Source: an uncultured Bacteroidales bacterium (GTDB lineage Bacteria; Bacteroidota; Bacteroidia; Bacteroidales; UBA932). From it: a stretch of DNA of 64,000 nucleotides. Both the position numbers and the translations under genes were made by a program. This document shows, piece by piece, positions 25,410-34,812 of this stretch (position 1 is the stretch's first letter; each line of letters opens with the position of its first letter). Location of the stretch: assembly GCA_944322715.1 (NCBI GenBank), contig CALUPT010000002.1, positions 62,001 to 126,000 of the forward strand. Direction: 5' to 3'. A model generated the notes under the pieces. That model saw only the letters and a list, made by a program, of their open reading frames with translations, had not been told where the DNA came from and did not search any database.

Positions 25410-26906
25410 ATGAAACATTATTCAATGATGGCTGCTATGGCAGCCGCTGCACTGGCCCTCATCGGCTGCAGCAAGGAAACCCCGGCTCCGGAAGCGAATC
25501 CGGACGAAGGAGTGAAGAGCATTACCCTCAGCATCAACGGAGGCAACATGACCAAGGCACAGGTCACTCCGGATGACAAGTGGGCCCTGAACGCAGGCAT
25601 CAGCCGTCTTGACATCTATTTCACTACCGCAAGCGACAATATCCAGTATTCAAAACGTATCGACCGGAATACGGATGAGACTCTCTGGGGAAACATAACC
25701 GGACAGACAGGAAACAACAAGATCCGTTTCATCGGCATGACCAACGTCAGCCGCGTCTATGTGGTGGCAAATGACACAAGGGAAAACATCCTCACAGGAG
25801 GAAACATCAGCCAGATACAGGCCGACCTTGCCAACATGTACGGCAGCAAGGCTAACACGGACATCCTCTATTTCGGCGGCGACCAGGAGCTCACCCCTAT
25901 CGGCAACGAGCCTGCAGACAATGTAGGAGCGACATTCGATGATACGGGAGCGGCTGTCCCGAACCCTGATGGGGATGAAGACATGTCAACCCAGTACTAT
26001 CAGGCGAATGTAACTGTCCGTCCTGCCATCTCCCGTCTGGAAATCGGCAAGATTGCGACGAAGAACGCCGGACAGGGTGAAGTTTCGGTACAGTACAACA
26101 GTAATCCTGAAAAGACATACGTGGTGGAATACACCGGATTCAATCCTGAACTTGTCGGAATCTACATGTCCAACTTCTACGGCACCCTCACGCCGATCAG
26201 TTCCGCTCTCGGGAAACACTTCCCTACGCCTACGGAGACGGGCGTAATCACTGCCGGCGCTTGGGACAACGACGCGATCACAAAGACAGCCGACATTGAT
26301 GCGGCATACAATCAGGATGGCATTGCACTGTACAGCAACTATGTCACTGACCATTATGAGGCGCTGTTTGCCGGCGGAGAAGGCACCGGAGTGCAGGGAT
26401 CGGAATATGTATATTTCAACGGCAACAATACTACCTGCGTTCCTTTCAACTTCATCGTTCCTTTCGACCCTCTTACCAAGTCACAGGATGTTCCGGCAAG
26501 CAGTTCGTTTGCAGGCTGCCCACAGTTCCACTTCCAGTTCTACTATCCGGAATCAGAAAAGGAGGACTACAAAATTACAGCCGTGTATGAAAAGACAGCC
26601 GGAGCAGAAGCAGGGAAAGTGGATCCTGCCACAGACAAGGAACTCTATGACATAATCACATCGGCATTCACATTCCCTGTGACAGAAGACAACCTCTTCT
26701 ATGCCAATGTAGTCAGCTTCCTTCCTTCGGATGAGGGCAACAACACTCCTGTCGAGATAGAGCCTAACACCATCTACAGAATGAACGAGGTGCTGATAAC
26801 TCCTGAAAACCTCGGTACGGGTACAGTGAAGATCAGCTCATACAACATAATCGTAAAGGTAGATATCCTCAACTACAACGAGGTCAACGTCCGCCCTGGA
26901 TTCTGA
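25410..26906 (+). CDS. FimA/Mfa1-family major fimbrial subunit precursor
   Basis: This 498-residue type V pilin has a lipoprotein signal ending LALIGC (Cys20). Type V pilins travel as lipoproteins, lose an N-terminal peptide to a protease on the surface, and polymerise by strand exchange. SITLSINGGNMTKAQ starts the N-terminal beta domain, and the C-terminal strand region ends VDILNYNEVNVRPGF, the donor-strand end seen in Mfa1-type subunits. Within the operon it stands just before a FimB/Mfa2 anchor gene. A 19-bp hairpin follows the stop codon and could stabilise this part of the message. Confidence 0.9.
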   Translation: MKHYSMMAAMAAAALALIGCSKETPAPEANPDEGVKSITLSINGGNMTKAQVTPDDKWALNAGISRLDIYFTTASDNIQYSKRIDRNTDETLWGNITGQTGNNKIRFIGMTNVSRVYVVANDTRENILTGGNISQIQADLANMYGSKANTDILYFGGDQELTPIGNEPADNVGATFDDTGAAVPNPDGDEDMSTQYYQANVTVRPAISRLEIGKIATKNAGQGEVSVQYNSNPEKTYVVEYTGFNPELVGIYMSNFYGTLTPISSALGKHFPTPTETGVITAGAWDNDAITKTADIDAAYNQDGIALYSNYVTDHYEALFAGGEGTGVQGSEYVYFNGNNTTCVPFNFIVPFDPLTKSQDVPASSSFAGCPQFHFQFYYPESEKEDYKITAVYEKTAGAEAGKVDPATDKELYDIITSAFTFPVTEDNLFYANVVSFLPSDEGNNTPVEIEPNTIYRMNEVLITPENLGTGTVKISSYNIIVKVDILNYNEVNVRPGF

Positions 26907-26913
26907 TATACCA

Positions 26914-26963
26914 GCCATTTCAGGCGTCATCGCGGGCAGTTCCACGATGATGCCCGGAATGGC
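26914..26963 (+). promoter_or_regulatory. intercistronic hairpin between major pilin and anchor genes
   Basis: The left arm GCCATTTCAGGCGTCATCG (26914-26932) and right arm (26945-26963) pair at 17 of 19 positions (two G-U pairs or mismatches in the middle) around a 12-base loop. No T-run follows, so it is not a classical terminator. It starts 8 bp after the pilin stop. A role in RNA processing or 3' protection of the pilin message is inferred. Confidence 0.7.
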
Positions 26964-26989
26964 AACAGACATACATTCCGCCGATTCAA

Positions 26990-27889
26990 ATGAAATTCAG
27001 ATTCATCATACCGTTTATCATCGCATTCCTGTCCGTGACAGGGTGCATCAGGGAAGACCGCAGCGGCTGCCCGGGGGATGTCATACTCACATTCCTCTAC
27101 ACGGGCGACGGCTACTCTGACATCTTCCCTGATACGATCGACAAGGTGGACATGTATGTCTATTCTACCGTTGACAATTCATTTGTCGCACACACGACCC
27201 TGACCAAGGAAGAACTCGAGCAGAACCAGGGCGCACGGCTCAGCCTGCTGCCCGGAACATACAGGATAGTGCTGTGGGGAAACGCATTCGACAGGACAGA
27301 GACAGACCACGGGCCGGATGGCGCCAAAGTCTCCGAGCCCGGGTTCTACTCTGACCCTGAAGAATACGGAGGCACCGATCCCCTGTACTGGAGCTGCGTG
27401 GAAATCTCCGTTCCAGAGACCCTGCAGGATGAGGAGCGGGAATGCATATTCAAGAGTTCCCACATCAAAATGTATGTGAGACTCACCGGGTTCAGGGACA
27501 TAATCGGACCGGACGGAGAGGATATCGTCATCAGCGTGACCCATTCCGGCTGTCCTGCATATACGGATTTCGCCAATATCCCGTCTTCCGACAGGTTGTG
27601 CGACATTACTCCGCCGCTTGTCGGGGATCCGGAAGATGAGGATTCGTATATACTGACTTACAATGTCCTGCGATTCGGCGAGGATGATGACACATATATC
27701 ATTCTCACTGATACCAGGGACGGAAGCGAACTTTACAGGATTTCAATCCGGGATTTCGTCCGGAAATACAATATCCCGGTCGATGGAGTCGAGGAGGTGA
27801 CAATTCCTGTCCAGATAACCACCGGACCGGTCGGCATTGAAATCACGGAATGGAACGTGGAGAATGTCAAACCGGGATTTGACAAATAA
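26990..27889 (+). CDS. FimB/Mfa2-family fimbrial anchor subunit
   Basis: This 299-residue lipoprotein (FLSVTGC, Cys19) is followed by IREDRSGCPGDVILTF, the hallmark start of FimB/Mfa2 proteins. KVDMYVYSTVDNSFVAH and LLPGTYRIVLWGN are the conserved strands of the N-terminal domain. The family anchors the pilus to the outer membrane and limits its length. The C-terminus ends IEITEWNVENVKPGFDK. It follows the major pilin in the operon, separated by the hairpin at 26914-26963. Confidence 0.9.
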   Translation: MKFRFIIPFIIAFLSVTGCIREDRSGCPGDVILTFLYTGDGYSDIFPDTIDKVDMYVYSTVDNSFVAHTTLTKEELEQNQGARLSLLPGTYRIVLWGNAFDRTETDHGPDGAKVSEPGFYSDPEEYGGTDPLYWSCVEISVPETLQDEERECIFKSSHIKMYVRLTGFRDIIGPDGEDIVISVTHSGCPAYTDFANIPSSDRLCDITPPLVGDPEDEDSYILTYNVLRFGEDDDTYIILTDTRDGSELYRISIRDFVRKYNIPVDGVEEVTIPVQITTGPVGIEITEWNVENVKPGFDK

Positions 27890-27937
27890 TGTCCCGGAAA
27901 TGCAATAGCCGCAAGGCAATGGATTAAGGCAGAAGAA

Positions 27938-29089
27938 ATGGGTGTACTTCATTATATGGCAGAAACAATCAGGCGGCAGCGCCTGAACGCCGGGTCATCG
28001 GGACCTCTGGCGTGCATTGCCGCATGCCTTGCCTTCCTGCTCGCGGCAGGCTGCTCGAAGAATGAAGTGCCGGCTCCGGCCCGGACATTCGGCGGCCCTG
28101 CGGAAGTCACCCTCATCCTGTCCGGCGGCTCCTCCACAAAAGGCGGACAGGACGGCACCGGCTCACTTACCAAGGCCGGGGCGGTCGATGAGTCATCTCC
28201 GGTAAGGAGCATCCGCATCTATGCCTTCAAGCATGCTCCCGAAGACCCTGTACAGAACAACGAACTGGTCGGATACATCATGTATTCCGGCTTTGAAGGC
28301 AGCGGTCCTCACTACTGCAGAATGGGGCTTACAGCCAGCGGCGACATCGATTTCTACGTGATTGCAAACGACCTCTATGCCGTCACGGGTGCACAGCTGG
28401 ATGAAGGTTCCACAAGGGAGGAGATAGAGAGGTTCCGTTTCAGCGGACTGTATGAGCATGAAGGTCAGAGTGCAGTCCCGATGAGCAACATCATGACAGG
28501 AGACAGTGAAGCAATCGGAAGCAACAACTTCTCATTCCATATAGACGAGAACGACCCCTCCACGCCGGTGATTCCCATCCAGGTCTCCCGCGCCATGGCC
28601 AGGCTGTCCCTGTTCCTTCTGAATGCGAGCGATGAAGGGACAGCGTCCCTCACATCCGCCACTGTATATCAGGGTCCGGATGAAGCAGGACTGTTCTCTG
28701 CAGATGGAGCGCCGGCATACGGAGGCACAGCACCATCAGACAGGTTCGTATCTACGGAGCACACCCTTAAAGGGGTCACAGGTGTGCTGCAGGATGAGGA
28801 CTACGAAATGATCGGTGAGGAGGCATATATCCTGCCCAATACATCCGGATCGCTCGATGCGGACGAATTCATACCGGAAGGGAACTCACAAGAGACAAGG
28901 GCATATATTGTATCCCTGACATTTATGGTCAACGGCAGTGAAAGGCAGGAGGAAGTCTACCTCCCATCCGTAAGTCCCAATGACTGGATAAGGATCTACG
29001 GTGCGGTCAGCAGCCGCATTGATGTCAACCTCAAGGTACTGGTTGATTCGTGGGACATACACGAAATCGACATACCACCTTTTATGTAA
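27938..29089 (+). CDS. fimbrillin-like minor or tip subunit lipoprotein
   Basis: This is a 383-residue protein from ATG 27938 (377 from ATG 27956). A long N-terminus is followed by CLAFLLAAGC, a lipobox with Cys39. EVTLILSGGSSTKGG and SIRIYAFKHAPEDPV match the first strands of the FimA fold. The C-terminus ends LKVLVDSWDIHEIDIPPFM, resembling the W-x(4-6)-I end of minor fimbrial subunits. Its place between the anchor and the DUF4906 gene suggests a shaft-end or tip component. The exact family was not fixed. Confidence 0.78.
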   Translation: MGVLHYMAETIRRQRLNAGSSGPLACIAACLAFLLAAGCSKNEVPAPARTFGGPAEVTLILSGGSSTKGGQDGTGSLTKAGAVDESSPVRSIRIYAFKHAPEDPVQNNELVGYIMYSGFEGSGPHYCRMGLTASGDIDFYVIANDLYAVTGAQLDEGSTREEIERFRFSGLYEHEGQSAVPMSNIMTGDSEAIGSNNFSFHIDENDPSTPVIPIQVSRAMARLSLFLLNASDEGTASLTSATVYQGPDEAGLFSADGAPAYGGTAPSDRFVSTEHTLKGVTGVLQDEDYEMIGEEAYILPNTSGSLDADEFIPEGNSQETRAYIVSLTFMVNGSERQEEVYLPSVSPNDWIRIYGAVSSRIDVNLKVLVDSWDIHEIDIPPFM

Positions 29090-29093
29090 GATT

Positions 29094-32000
29094 ATGCAGG
29101 CAAGGAAAGACATATCGGCATTTCTGGGAATTATGGCATCCGTCGCGGCCATTGCCGCAGCCATGACCTCATGCGTCAAGGAGACATTCGAGATGACCAT
29201 GCCCGAAGAAGGGCGCAAGGTTACCGTAACTCTGCCGATAGCATCACCGGGTGTCATGGAGACTGTAGTCACCAAGGCCAACACCTACTCAAACATGGCC
29301 TCCATAATCCTGTTCATCTACAACGCAGACGGGACCGTATGCGAGAAGATTCTCGAGACCGAAAACGGGGACATCACTCTTGAAGGCGGTTCAGACTACG
29401 AAGACAATGCCAATTCCGGCAGGCTGTACACGGCGAAGTTCACAGCCACATCCGGAGTCAAGCGCATCTGCGCCATCGCCAACTACGAGGATGTCACCAA
29501 CTGGGAATACTATGACCGCGAGGCCCACCAGTGGGGCAACTTCTCGGAATACATAGACAGGCTCAAGACCCTCGCAAGGGAAGGGATGAATTCCACCGAT
29601 CTTGGCAAGAGGGTGTTCTTCCTCAGCCGCGTGTTCCCGGAAAGGGGAAACACTCCGACATTCGATGGCTGGAGAATGATATCCACAGGAGCGGGCAACA
29701 TCTCCATCGACACGGATGGTAACGTCACCGACCCTGCAGGCAACGGTGAAGGCATCCTGCACATGGAAAGGTGCGTAGCGGACATCCAGTTCCGCATCAC
29801 GTCCAAGGCAGCAGACAATCCCGAGACACAGGATGTGGATGAAAGCAGCCATATCGTATCATTCAGGCCTACGTCGTATTCCATATACAATATTCCCTCC
29901 GGGCTCAGGCTTGCCCCGGGCAGGACCTTTGATGACAATCCCAACGAAGGGGAAAGGCCGGATGAGTCCTTCCCTGAATTCTATTACGATGGTTCGGACA
30001 AGACAAGATTTGAGGAAGTGACCGATGAAGCCACTTCCACCACATGGACGACAATCCAGTTCTTCATGCCTGAGAACATACAGCAGACTCTGACAACAGG
30101 GATGAAGGACGGAGAACAATACGATTTCACCACGGCAGACAATTCGGGTTACCAGCTCAGGGAACGTTGGAGCGGGACAGACGGAGATGAGAAGAAGATA
30201 TGGAAATTCGCTCCGGAGAACAGCACATACGTCGTGATTACGGGAGAGTATTCCGAGTCCGATGCAGACAACAACCACCTCTACTCCGGCACGGTCTCCT
30301 ACACAGTCCATCTCGGGAACTTCGGCCCGGGCAGGTGGGGTGATTTCTCTATCAGGAGAAACAACCGCTACATCTACACCGTGACAGTCAGCGGAGTGAA
30401 CAACATCAAGGTCGAAGCCACGACCGACAACGAGACCCAGCCGGGAGCGGAGGGCAGCGTCATAAGCACCCAGGACAATGTCACAAGGAACTATTCCCTC
30501 GATGCGCATTTCGAGCAGGTCTTTCTCGAATACAACCTTACCGAAATAGCCGCAGCCGCAAACACCCTCTCCAAGACCCAGGGCATATCCATCACCGAAG
30601 CGATTGCGAGGCAGATGATGCTCAGCATCGAATCACCTTTCCACTCCATTGCAGAACTCACTCCATACAGCACCTACATGGAGTACATCTCCCAAGGATA
30701 CAATGAAACGGATGCGCTGGCAGAAGCAAAACGTCATGACCTGATGTCCGAAACCGGCTACAGGGTGGATTACAAATGGGTGGAATTCTGGCCACAGACC
30801 GTCAGCGGGACAGCTCTGGCATCCTATCCCGGGCTTCCCGCATGGAAAAACGGCTCGAACTCCACAAACGATTCCCAGTACCTTCTCGATGTCTACGATG
30901 TCTGCGTAAAGATGGGCAAGGCAGTCCACAAGCTTATCAACGGGGAGAACCTCACCGAAGGGGCAAGGGGAGAAGACGGGATAAGCATATTCCGTTCGGA
31001 CAACGGCTCCTACTATGCAAGGTTCACTGGATTCGTGGACGAATACTACTATACCGCCAACCCTCTCGATGGTTCGGCCATATCATGGAACAGTTTTGTG
31101 AACAAGCCGCAGCGCAGGATGATAATCAGCATGGATGCCAGGACATCCGCAGATGGCAACAGCACATACAGCACCGGACATACTAACATTTCCCAGAGGT
31201 CCATCCAGACATTCTACAATGCGGGAACGGACACTCCACTCAACGGGATCGGGCTTGAAACGTTCAACGAGACCAGACCATGTCCGTACGGCACTCCGGA
31301 AGGTCCGGGGAACAATACAAGCGCCAGCGATGGCCGCAGCAATACCATGAGCCTGCTTACTACAAGAGATCAGGTGATTGTGGATTATGAGCGTAAATGG
31401 GTACAAGATGGAGTTTTCCCATGGGATGGGCACTATGAATATATACCTATCTATGGCTGGGGTGATCCGTATCTACCTGACTGGAACTATTTTATCAACG
31501 ATGCAGACAACGGCTACAAGGAGAGCATGACAGGAGCCGAAAACGAAAGATACAGGACAGACGGCACATACAGTCAGGGAGTAGAAGCCTATTATGCCTG
31601 CCTTTCCCGCAACAGGGATGAGAACGGGGACGGGAAGATAGATGACAGCGAAGTACGCTGGTACCTTCCTGCCCTCAACGAATACCTGAGAATCGGAATG
31701 GGGGCGATAGCCATGTCCAACGAGTGCGCCCTGATGCAGAGTGAAGACAAGGCGACAATGACAAAATCAGGATATCCACTGAACTATCTGGACAAAGGTG
31801 TCCTGTACCGCACCAGCACCTCCGGCAGGGAGGTTTACTGGGCAGCCGAGAAAGGGGCATTCGGAAACGGATACGAGACAGATAATATACCTATCAGATG
31901 TATAAGAAGCCTGCCAGGCAATGTCGAGGATCTCAATGCACTTGCAGACCCTATCTGCGACTTCTACAATCTGGATGATGGCACGAGACTGATAGATTTC

Positions 32001-32495
32001 CGAGACAAGGTGGTCAACGACCTTTACCGCGACACCCCTACATGGAGCGCGTTCATCGAGCACAATGAGGATGACTTGCAGAACAGGTTCTACGATGGTC
32101 TCGTGGTGGCCAGCCGGGACAACGGGACACACAGACTGCGTGATATCCTGAACATAGACAACAACAAGGAGAACCCGTGCGAAGACTATTACGAAGGCAA
32201 CAATCCGAACGATGCAGTCAACGGTCGGGGAAGATGGAGGGTGCCTAACCTCGCGGAATTCACCGTGATGACCACCGATCCTGCCAGATTCTTCGGCAGT
32301 AGCTACAATAGCAGAACCTATTTCTGCTCCACCCGATTCTCCAACAGCAATACAAGGCTTGCATTCAGATTCAACCAGGGACTGCTCAACTGTCTCGGAG
32401 GAGGTACTGAAAGTCTCGATGTAAACCAGAATACTTATGGATATGTCCGCTGCGTGCGCGATGCCACCTCCTCCGACTTCAACCGTATCCCGTAA
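29094..32495 (+). CDS. DUF4906 family surface lipoprotein, likely fimbrial tip protein
   Basis: From ATG 29094 this is an 1,133-residue lipoprotein with signal AIAAAMTSC (Cys27); the frame upstream of that ATG lies inside the previous gene. The N-terminal 350 residues resemble a fimbrillin domain (VTKANTYSNMASIILFIYNADG). The middle is unique. The last 300 residues have KIDDSEVRWYLPALNEY, WRVPNLAEFTVMTT, YFCSTRF and YGYVRCVRD, typical of DUF4906 and related C-type-lectin or FGE-like folds. It starts 4 bp after the previous gene. Its size and its position as last gene suggest an adhesive tip. Confidence 0.83.
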   Translation: MQARKDISAFLGIMASVAAIAAAMTSCVKETFEMTMPEEGRKVTVTLPIASPGVMETVVTKANTYSNMASIILFIYNADGTVCEKILETENGDITLEGGSDYEDNANSGRLYTAKFTATSGVKRICAIANYEDVTNWEYYDREAHQWGNFSEYIDRLKTLAREGMNSTDLGKRVFFLSRVFPERGNTPTFDGWRMISTGAGNISIDTDGNVTDPAGNGEGILHMERCVADIQFRITSKAADNPETQDVDESSHIVSFRPTSYSIYNIPSGLRLAPGRTFDDNPNEGERPDESFPEFYYDGSDKTRFEEVTDEATSTTWTTIQFFMPENIQQTLTTGMKDGEQYDFTTADNSGYQLRERWSGTDGDEKKIWKFAPENSTYVVITGEYSESDADNNHLYSGTVSYTVHLGNFGPGRWGDFSIRRNNRYIYTVTVSGVNNIKVEATTDNETQPGAEGSVISTQDNVTRNYSLDAHFEQVFLEYNLTEIAAAANTLSKTQGISITEAIARQMMLSIESPFHSIAELTPYSTYMEYISQGYNETDALAEAKRHDLMSETGYRVDYKWVEFWPQTVSGTALASYPGLPAWKNGSNSTNDSQYLLDVYDVCVKMGKAVHKLINGENLTEGARGEDGISIFRSDNGSYYARFTGFVDEYYYTANPLDGSAISWNSFVNKPQRRMIISMDARTSADGNSTYSTGHTNISQRSIQTFYNAGTDTPLNGIGLETFNETRPCPYGTPEGPGNNTSASDGRSNTMSLLTTRDQVIVDYERKWVQDGVFPWDGHYEYIPIYGWGDPYLPDWNYFINDADNGYKESMTGAENERYRTDGTYSQGVEAYYACLSRNRDENGDGKIDDSEVRWYLPALNEYLRIGMGAIAMSNECALMQSEDKATMTKSGYPLNYLDKGVLYRTSTSGREVYWAAEKGAFGNGYETDNIPIRCIRSLPGNVEDLNALADPICDFYNLDDGTRLIDFRDKVVNDLYRDTPTWSAFIEHNEDDLQNRFYDGLVVASRDNGTHRLRDILNIDNNKENPCEDYYEGNNPNDAVNGRGRWRVPNLAEFTVMTTDPARFFGSSYNSRTYFCSTRFSNSNTRLAFRFNQGLLNCLGGGTESLDVNQNTYGYVRCVRDATSSDFNRIP

Positions 32496-32522
32496 CGGGA
32501 TTCCTTCATGCCATCATGCGGT

Positions 32523-33635
32523 TCAGATGAGCGGAATCCCCGCGGAAGCGCAGGCTTCGCGCATGGATTCCGGCCAGATGCTCGCCTGGATTTCCCCGAT
32601 ATGGGCCTTGCGGAGCAGAAGCATGCAAAGCCGGGACTGCCCGATACCTCCGCCGATGGACAGAGGCATGGCATCAGCCATCAGCTGCCTGTGATAATAA
32701 AGCTCCAGCCGTTCTTCCTGACCTTCAGCCTTCAGCTGGCGTACAAGCGCAGCCTTGTCGACCCTGATACCCATGGATGACACCTCGAAAGACCTCTTGA
32801 GCACATCATTCCACACTATGAGGTCTCCGTTAAGCCCCGGAAGCCTGCCCGACAGGCCGGCGCCCGCAGCAGAGCCCGGAAGTCCATCCCCGGACTTTCC
32901 CTGCACTTCCGGAGAATCCTCCGCTATGGAAGACCAGTCATCATAATCGGCAGCCCTGCCATCATGCTTCTTCCCGTCCCCGAGCCTGCAGCCGATACCC
33001 ATTATGAATACCGCCCCGTATTCCCTTGCAATCCTGTCTTCCCTCTCCTTAGGGGACAGTCCAGGATAACGTTGCCTCAACTCTTCCGCATGGATGAACA
33101 GCAGGCCGTCTTCCGATGGCAGCATGGGGGATATCCGGGGATACATTTCACAGACCATGTATTCCGTCCTTACCAGCGCTGCATAGATGCTCCTGACAAT
33201 CCTTTTGAGAAAGGCTATGTTCCTGTCCCCGGCGGTAATGACACGCTCCCAGTCCCACTGGTCCACATACAGGGAATGCAGGTTCCCCAGATCCTCATCC
33301 GCACGGATGGCATTCATGTCGGTATAGATACCGTATCCCGGCTCTATCCCGTATTCGGCAAGGGTAAGCCTTTTCCACTTGGCAAGCGAATGCACCACTT
33401 CCGCCTCCGCTTCATCCATATCCTTTATCCGGAACGACACGGGCCGCTCCACTCCGTTCAGGTCATCGTTGATGCCCATTCCCTTGAGCACGAACAATGG
33501 GGCGGTTACCCTCCGCAGCCGGAGTTCCGATGAAAGGTTAAGCTGGAAAAAATCCTTGATCTGTTTGATGGCCAGCTCGGTCTGCCGCTGGTCGAGCAGA
33601 GGGCGATACCCCTCGGGTCTGATCAGATAGCTCAT
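32523..33635 (-). CDS. asnA: aspartate-ammonia ligase AsnA
   Basis: AsnA makes asparagine from aspartate, ammonia and ATP; it is a class II tRNA-synthetase-like enzyme. The 370-residue product starts at ATG 33635 (MSYLIRPEGYRPLLDQRQTE). SSELRLRRVTAPLFV, RPVSFRIKDM, YTDMNAIRADEDLGNLHS and YVDQWDWERVI are family motifs. GGGIGQSRLCMLLLRKAHIGEIQ is the ATP-binding end. It is about 25-40 residues longer than E. coli AsnA because of a glycine-serine-rich insertion around residues 225-265. The -7 box is at 33665-33672. It is divergent from rlmN. Confidence 0.94.
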   Translation of the reverse strand: MSYLIRPEGYRPLLDQRQTELAIKQIKDFFQLNLSSELRLRRVTAPLFVLKGMGINDDLNGVERPVSFRIKDMDEAEAEVVHSLAKWKRLTLAEYGIEPGYGIYTDMNAIRADEDLGNLHSLYVDQWDWERVITAGDRNIAFLKRIVRSIYAALVRTEYMVCEMYPRISPMLPSEDGLLFIHAEELRQRYPGLSPKEREDRIAREYGAVFIMGIGCRLGDGKKHDGRAADYDDWSSIAEDSPEVQGKSGDGLPGSAAGAGLSGRLPGLNGDLIVWNDVLKRSFEVSSMGIRVDKAALVRQLKAEGQEERLELYYHRQLMADAMPLSIGGGIGQSRLCMLLLRKAHIGEIQASIWPESMREACASAGIPLI

Positions 33636-33664
33636 ATAAGTCCGTTTTACAGTCCACAAATTTG

Positions 33665-33672
33665 CAAAATTA
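33665..33672 (-). promoter_or_regulatory. -7 box of asnA
   Basis: Minus strand TAATTTTG matches TAnnTTTG, 29 bp upstream of ATG 33635. Confidence 0.6.
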
Positions 33673-33697
33673 AATTCTCAAATCCAACATAAAATCG

Positions 33698-33705
33698 TAC
33701 CTTTG
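33698..33705 (+). promoter_or_regulatory. -7 box of rlmN
   Basis: TACCTTTG matches TAnnTTTG, 53 bp upstream of ATG 33759. It argues against the in-frame TTG at 33711, which would lie at the transcription start. Confidence 0.6.
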
Positions 33706-33758
33706 ACAAGTTGCAGCCTACGGGAACAAATCATACGGAGGGCTGCAACAGAGCGGGA

Positions 33759-34805
33759 ATGAAAGAAAGACTGACAGGAAAGAATCTCGAGGAACTGCAG
33801 GCGGTGGTCGCGGAGACCGGACTGCCGCGCTTTGCCGCATCGCAGATCGCACAATGGCTGTATGTCAAGCGGGTGGACTCCATTGACGCGATGACGAATA
33901 TTTCAAAGGCAGGACGGGAAGCCCTGAAGGAACGGTATGAGGCCGGTGTCACGAAGTACAGCATGTCCCGGACATCTGCGGACGGGACGAAAAAATACCT
34001 TTTCCCGGCAGGGGCGGACATTCAGGAAGCAGGCATGGTGGAGGCTGTGATGATTCCGGACGGGGACAGAAGGACACTGTGCGTTTCATCCCAGTCCGGC
34101 TGCAGAATGGGATGCCGCTTCTGCATGACAGGCAGACAGGGATTCCACGGAAACCTTGCTGCAGCCGACATCATTTCCCAATTCATCTCCATAGATGAAG
34201 GGGCGGACCTGACCAATGCCGTTTTCATGGGGATGGGAGAGCCTCTCGACAATTACGACAATGTCTCCCGCGCCATCGAAATCCTGACGGCTCCGTGGGG
34301 ATTCGCCTGGAGCCCCAAAAGGATCACCCTCTCCACAATCGGGGTCATCCCGGTCCTCAGACGGTATATGGAGGAAAGCCGGTGCCATCTGGCAGTCAGC
34401 CTCCATACTCCGTTCCGGGAAGAAAGGCTCTCGATAATGCCCGTAGAGAAAGCCTATCCCATAGAGGATGTGGTGGATTTGGTCAGGCAGTATGACTTCT
34501 CCGGCCAGCGCAGGGTAAGTTTCGAATATACGATGTTTGCGGGATTCAACGATGACAAACGGCACGCGGATGCTTTGGTCAGACTGCTGAAAGGCCTTGA
34601 ATGCCGCGTCAACCTCATCCGCTTCCACCGCATACCGGACTTTCCGTACACGACATCTTCCGATGCCGTCATGGACGCCTTCCGGGACAGGCTCAACAGG
34701 TCAGGGATAGTATCGACCATCAGGGCATCGCGCGGGGAGGACATAATGGCCGCCTGCGGAATGCTGGCGGGACAACACCGGCAACGGGAACGGCATTCGC
34801 AATGA
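33759..34805 (+). CDS. rlmN: dual-specificity 23S rRNA/tRNA adenine-C2 methyltransferase RlmN
   Basis: RlmN is a radical SAM enzyme that methylates A2503 of 23S rRNA and A37 of some tRNAs. The product from ATG 33759 has 348 residues. LPRFAASQIAQWLYVKRV is the N-terminal RNA-binding domain. SGCRMGCRFCMTG carries the CxxxCxxC cluster motif. GMGEPLDNYDNV and AVSLHTPFREERL bind SAM. The C-terminal DIMAACGMLAG provides the methyl-carrying cysteine. The patatin gene begins 7 bp after its stop codon. Confidence 0.95.
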   Translation: MKERLTGKNLEELQAVVAETGLPRFAASQIAQWLYVKRVDSIDAMTNISKAGREALKERYEAGVTKYSMSRTSADGTKKYLFPAGADIQEAGMVEAVMIPDGDRRTLCVSSQSGCRMGCRFCMTGRQGFHGNLAAADIISQFISIDEGADLTNAVFMGMGEPLDNYDNVSRAIEILTAPWGFAWSPKRITLSTIGVIPVLRRYMEESRCHLAVSLHTPFREERLSIMPVEKAYPIEDVVDLVRQYDFSGQRRVSFEYTMFAGFNDDKRHADALVRLLKGLECRVNLIRFHRIPDFPYTTSSDAVMDAFRDRLNRSGIVSTIRASRGEDIMAACGMLAGQHRQRERHSQ

Positions 34806-34812
34806 CCATGAC

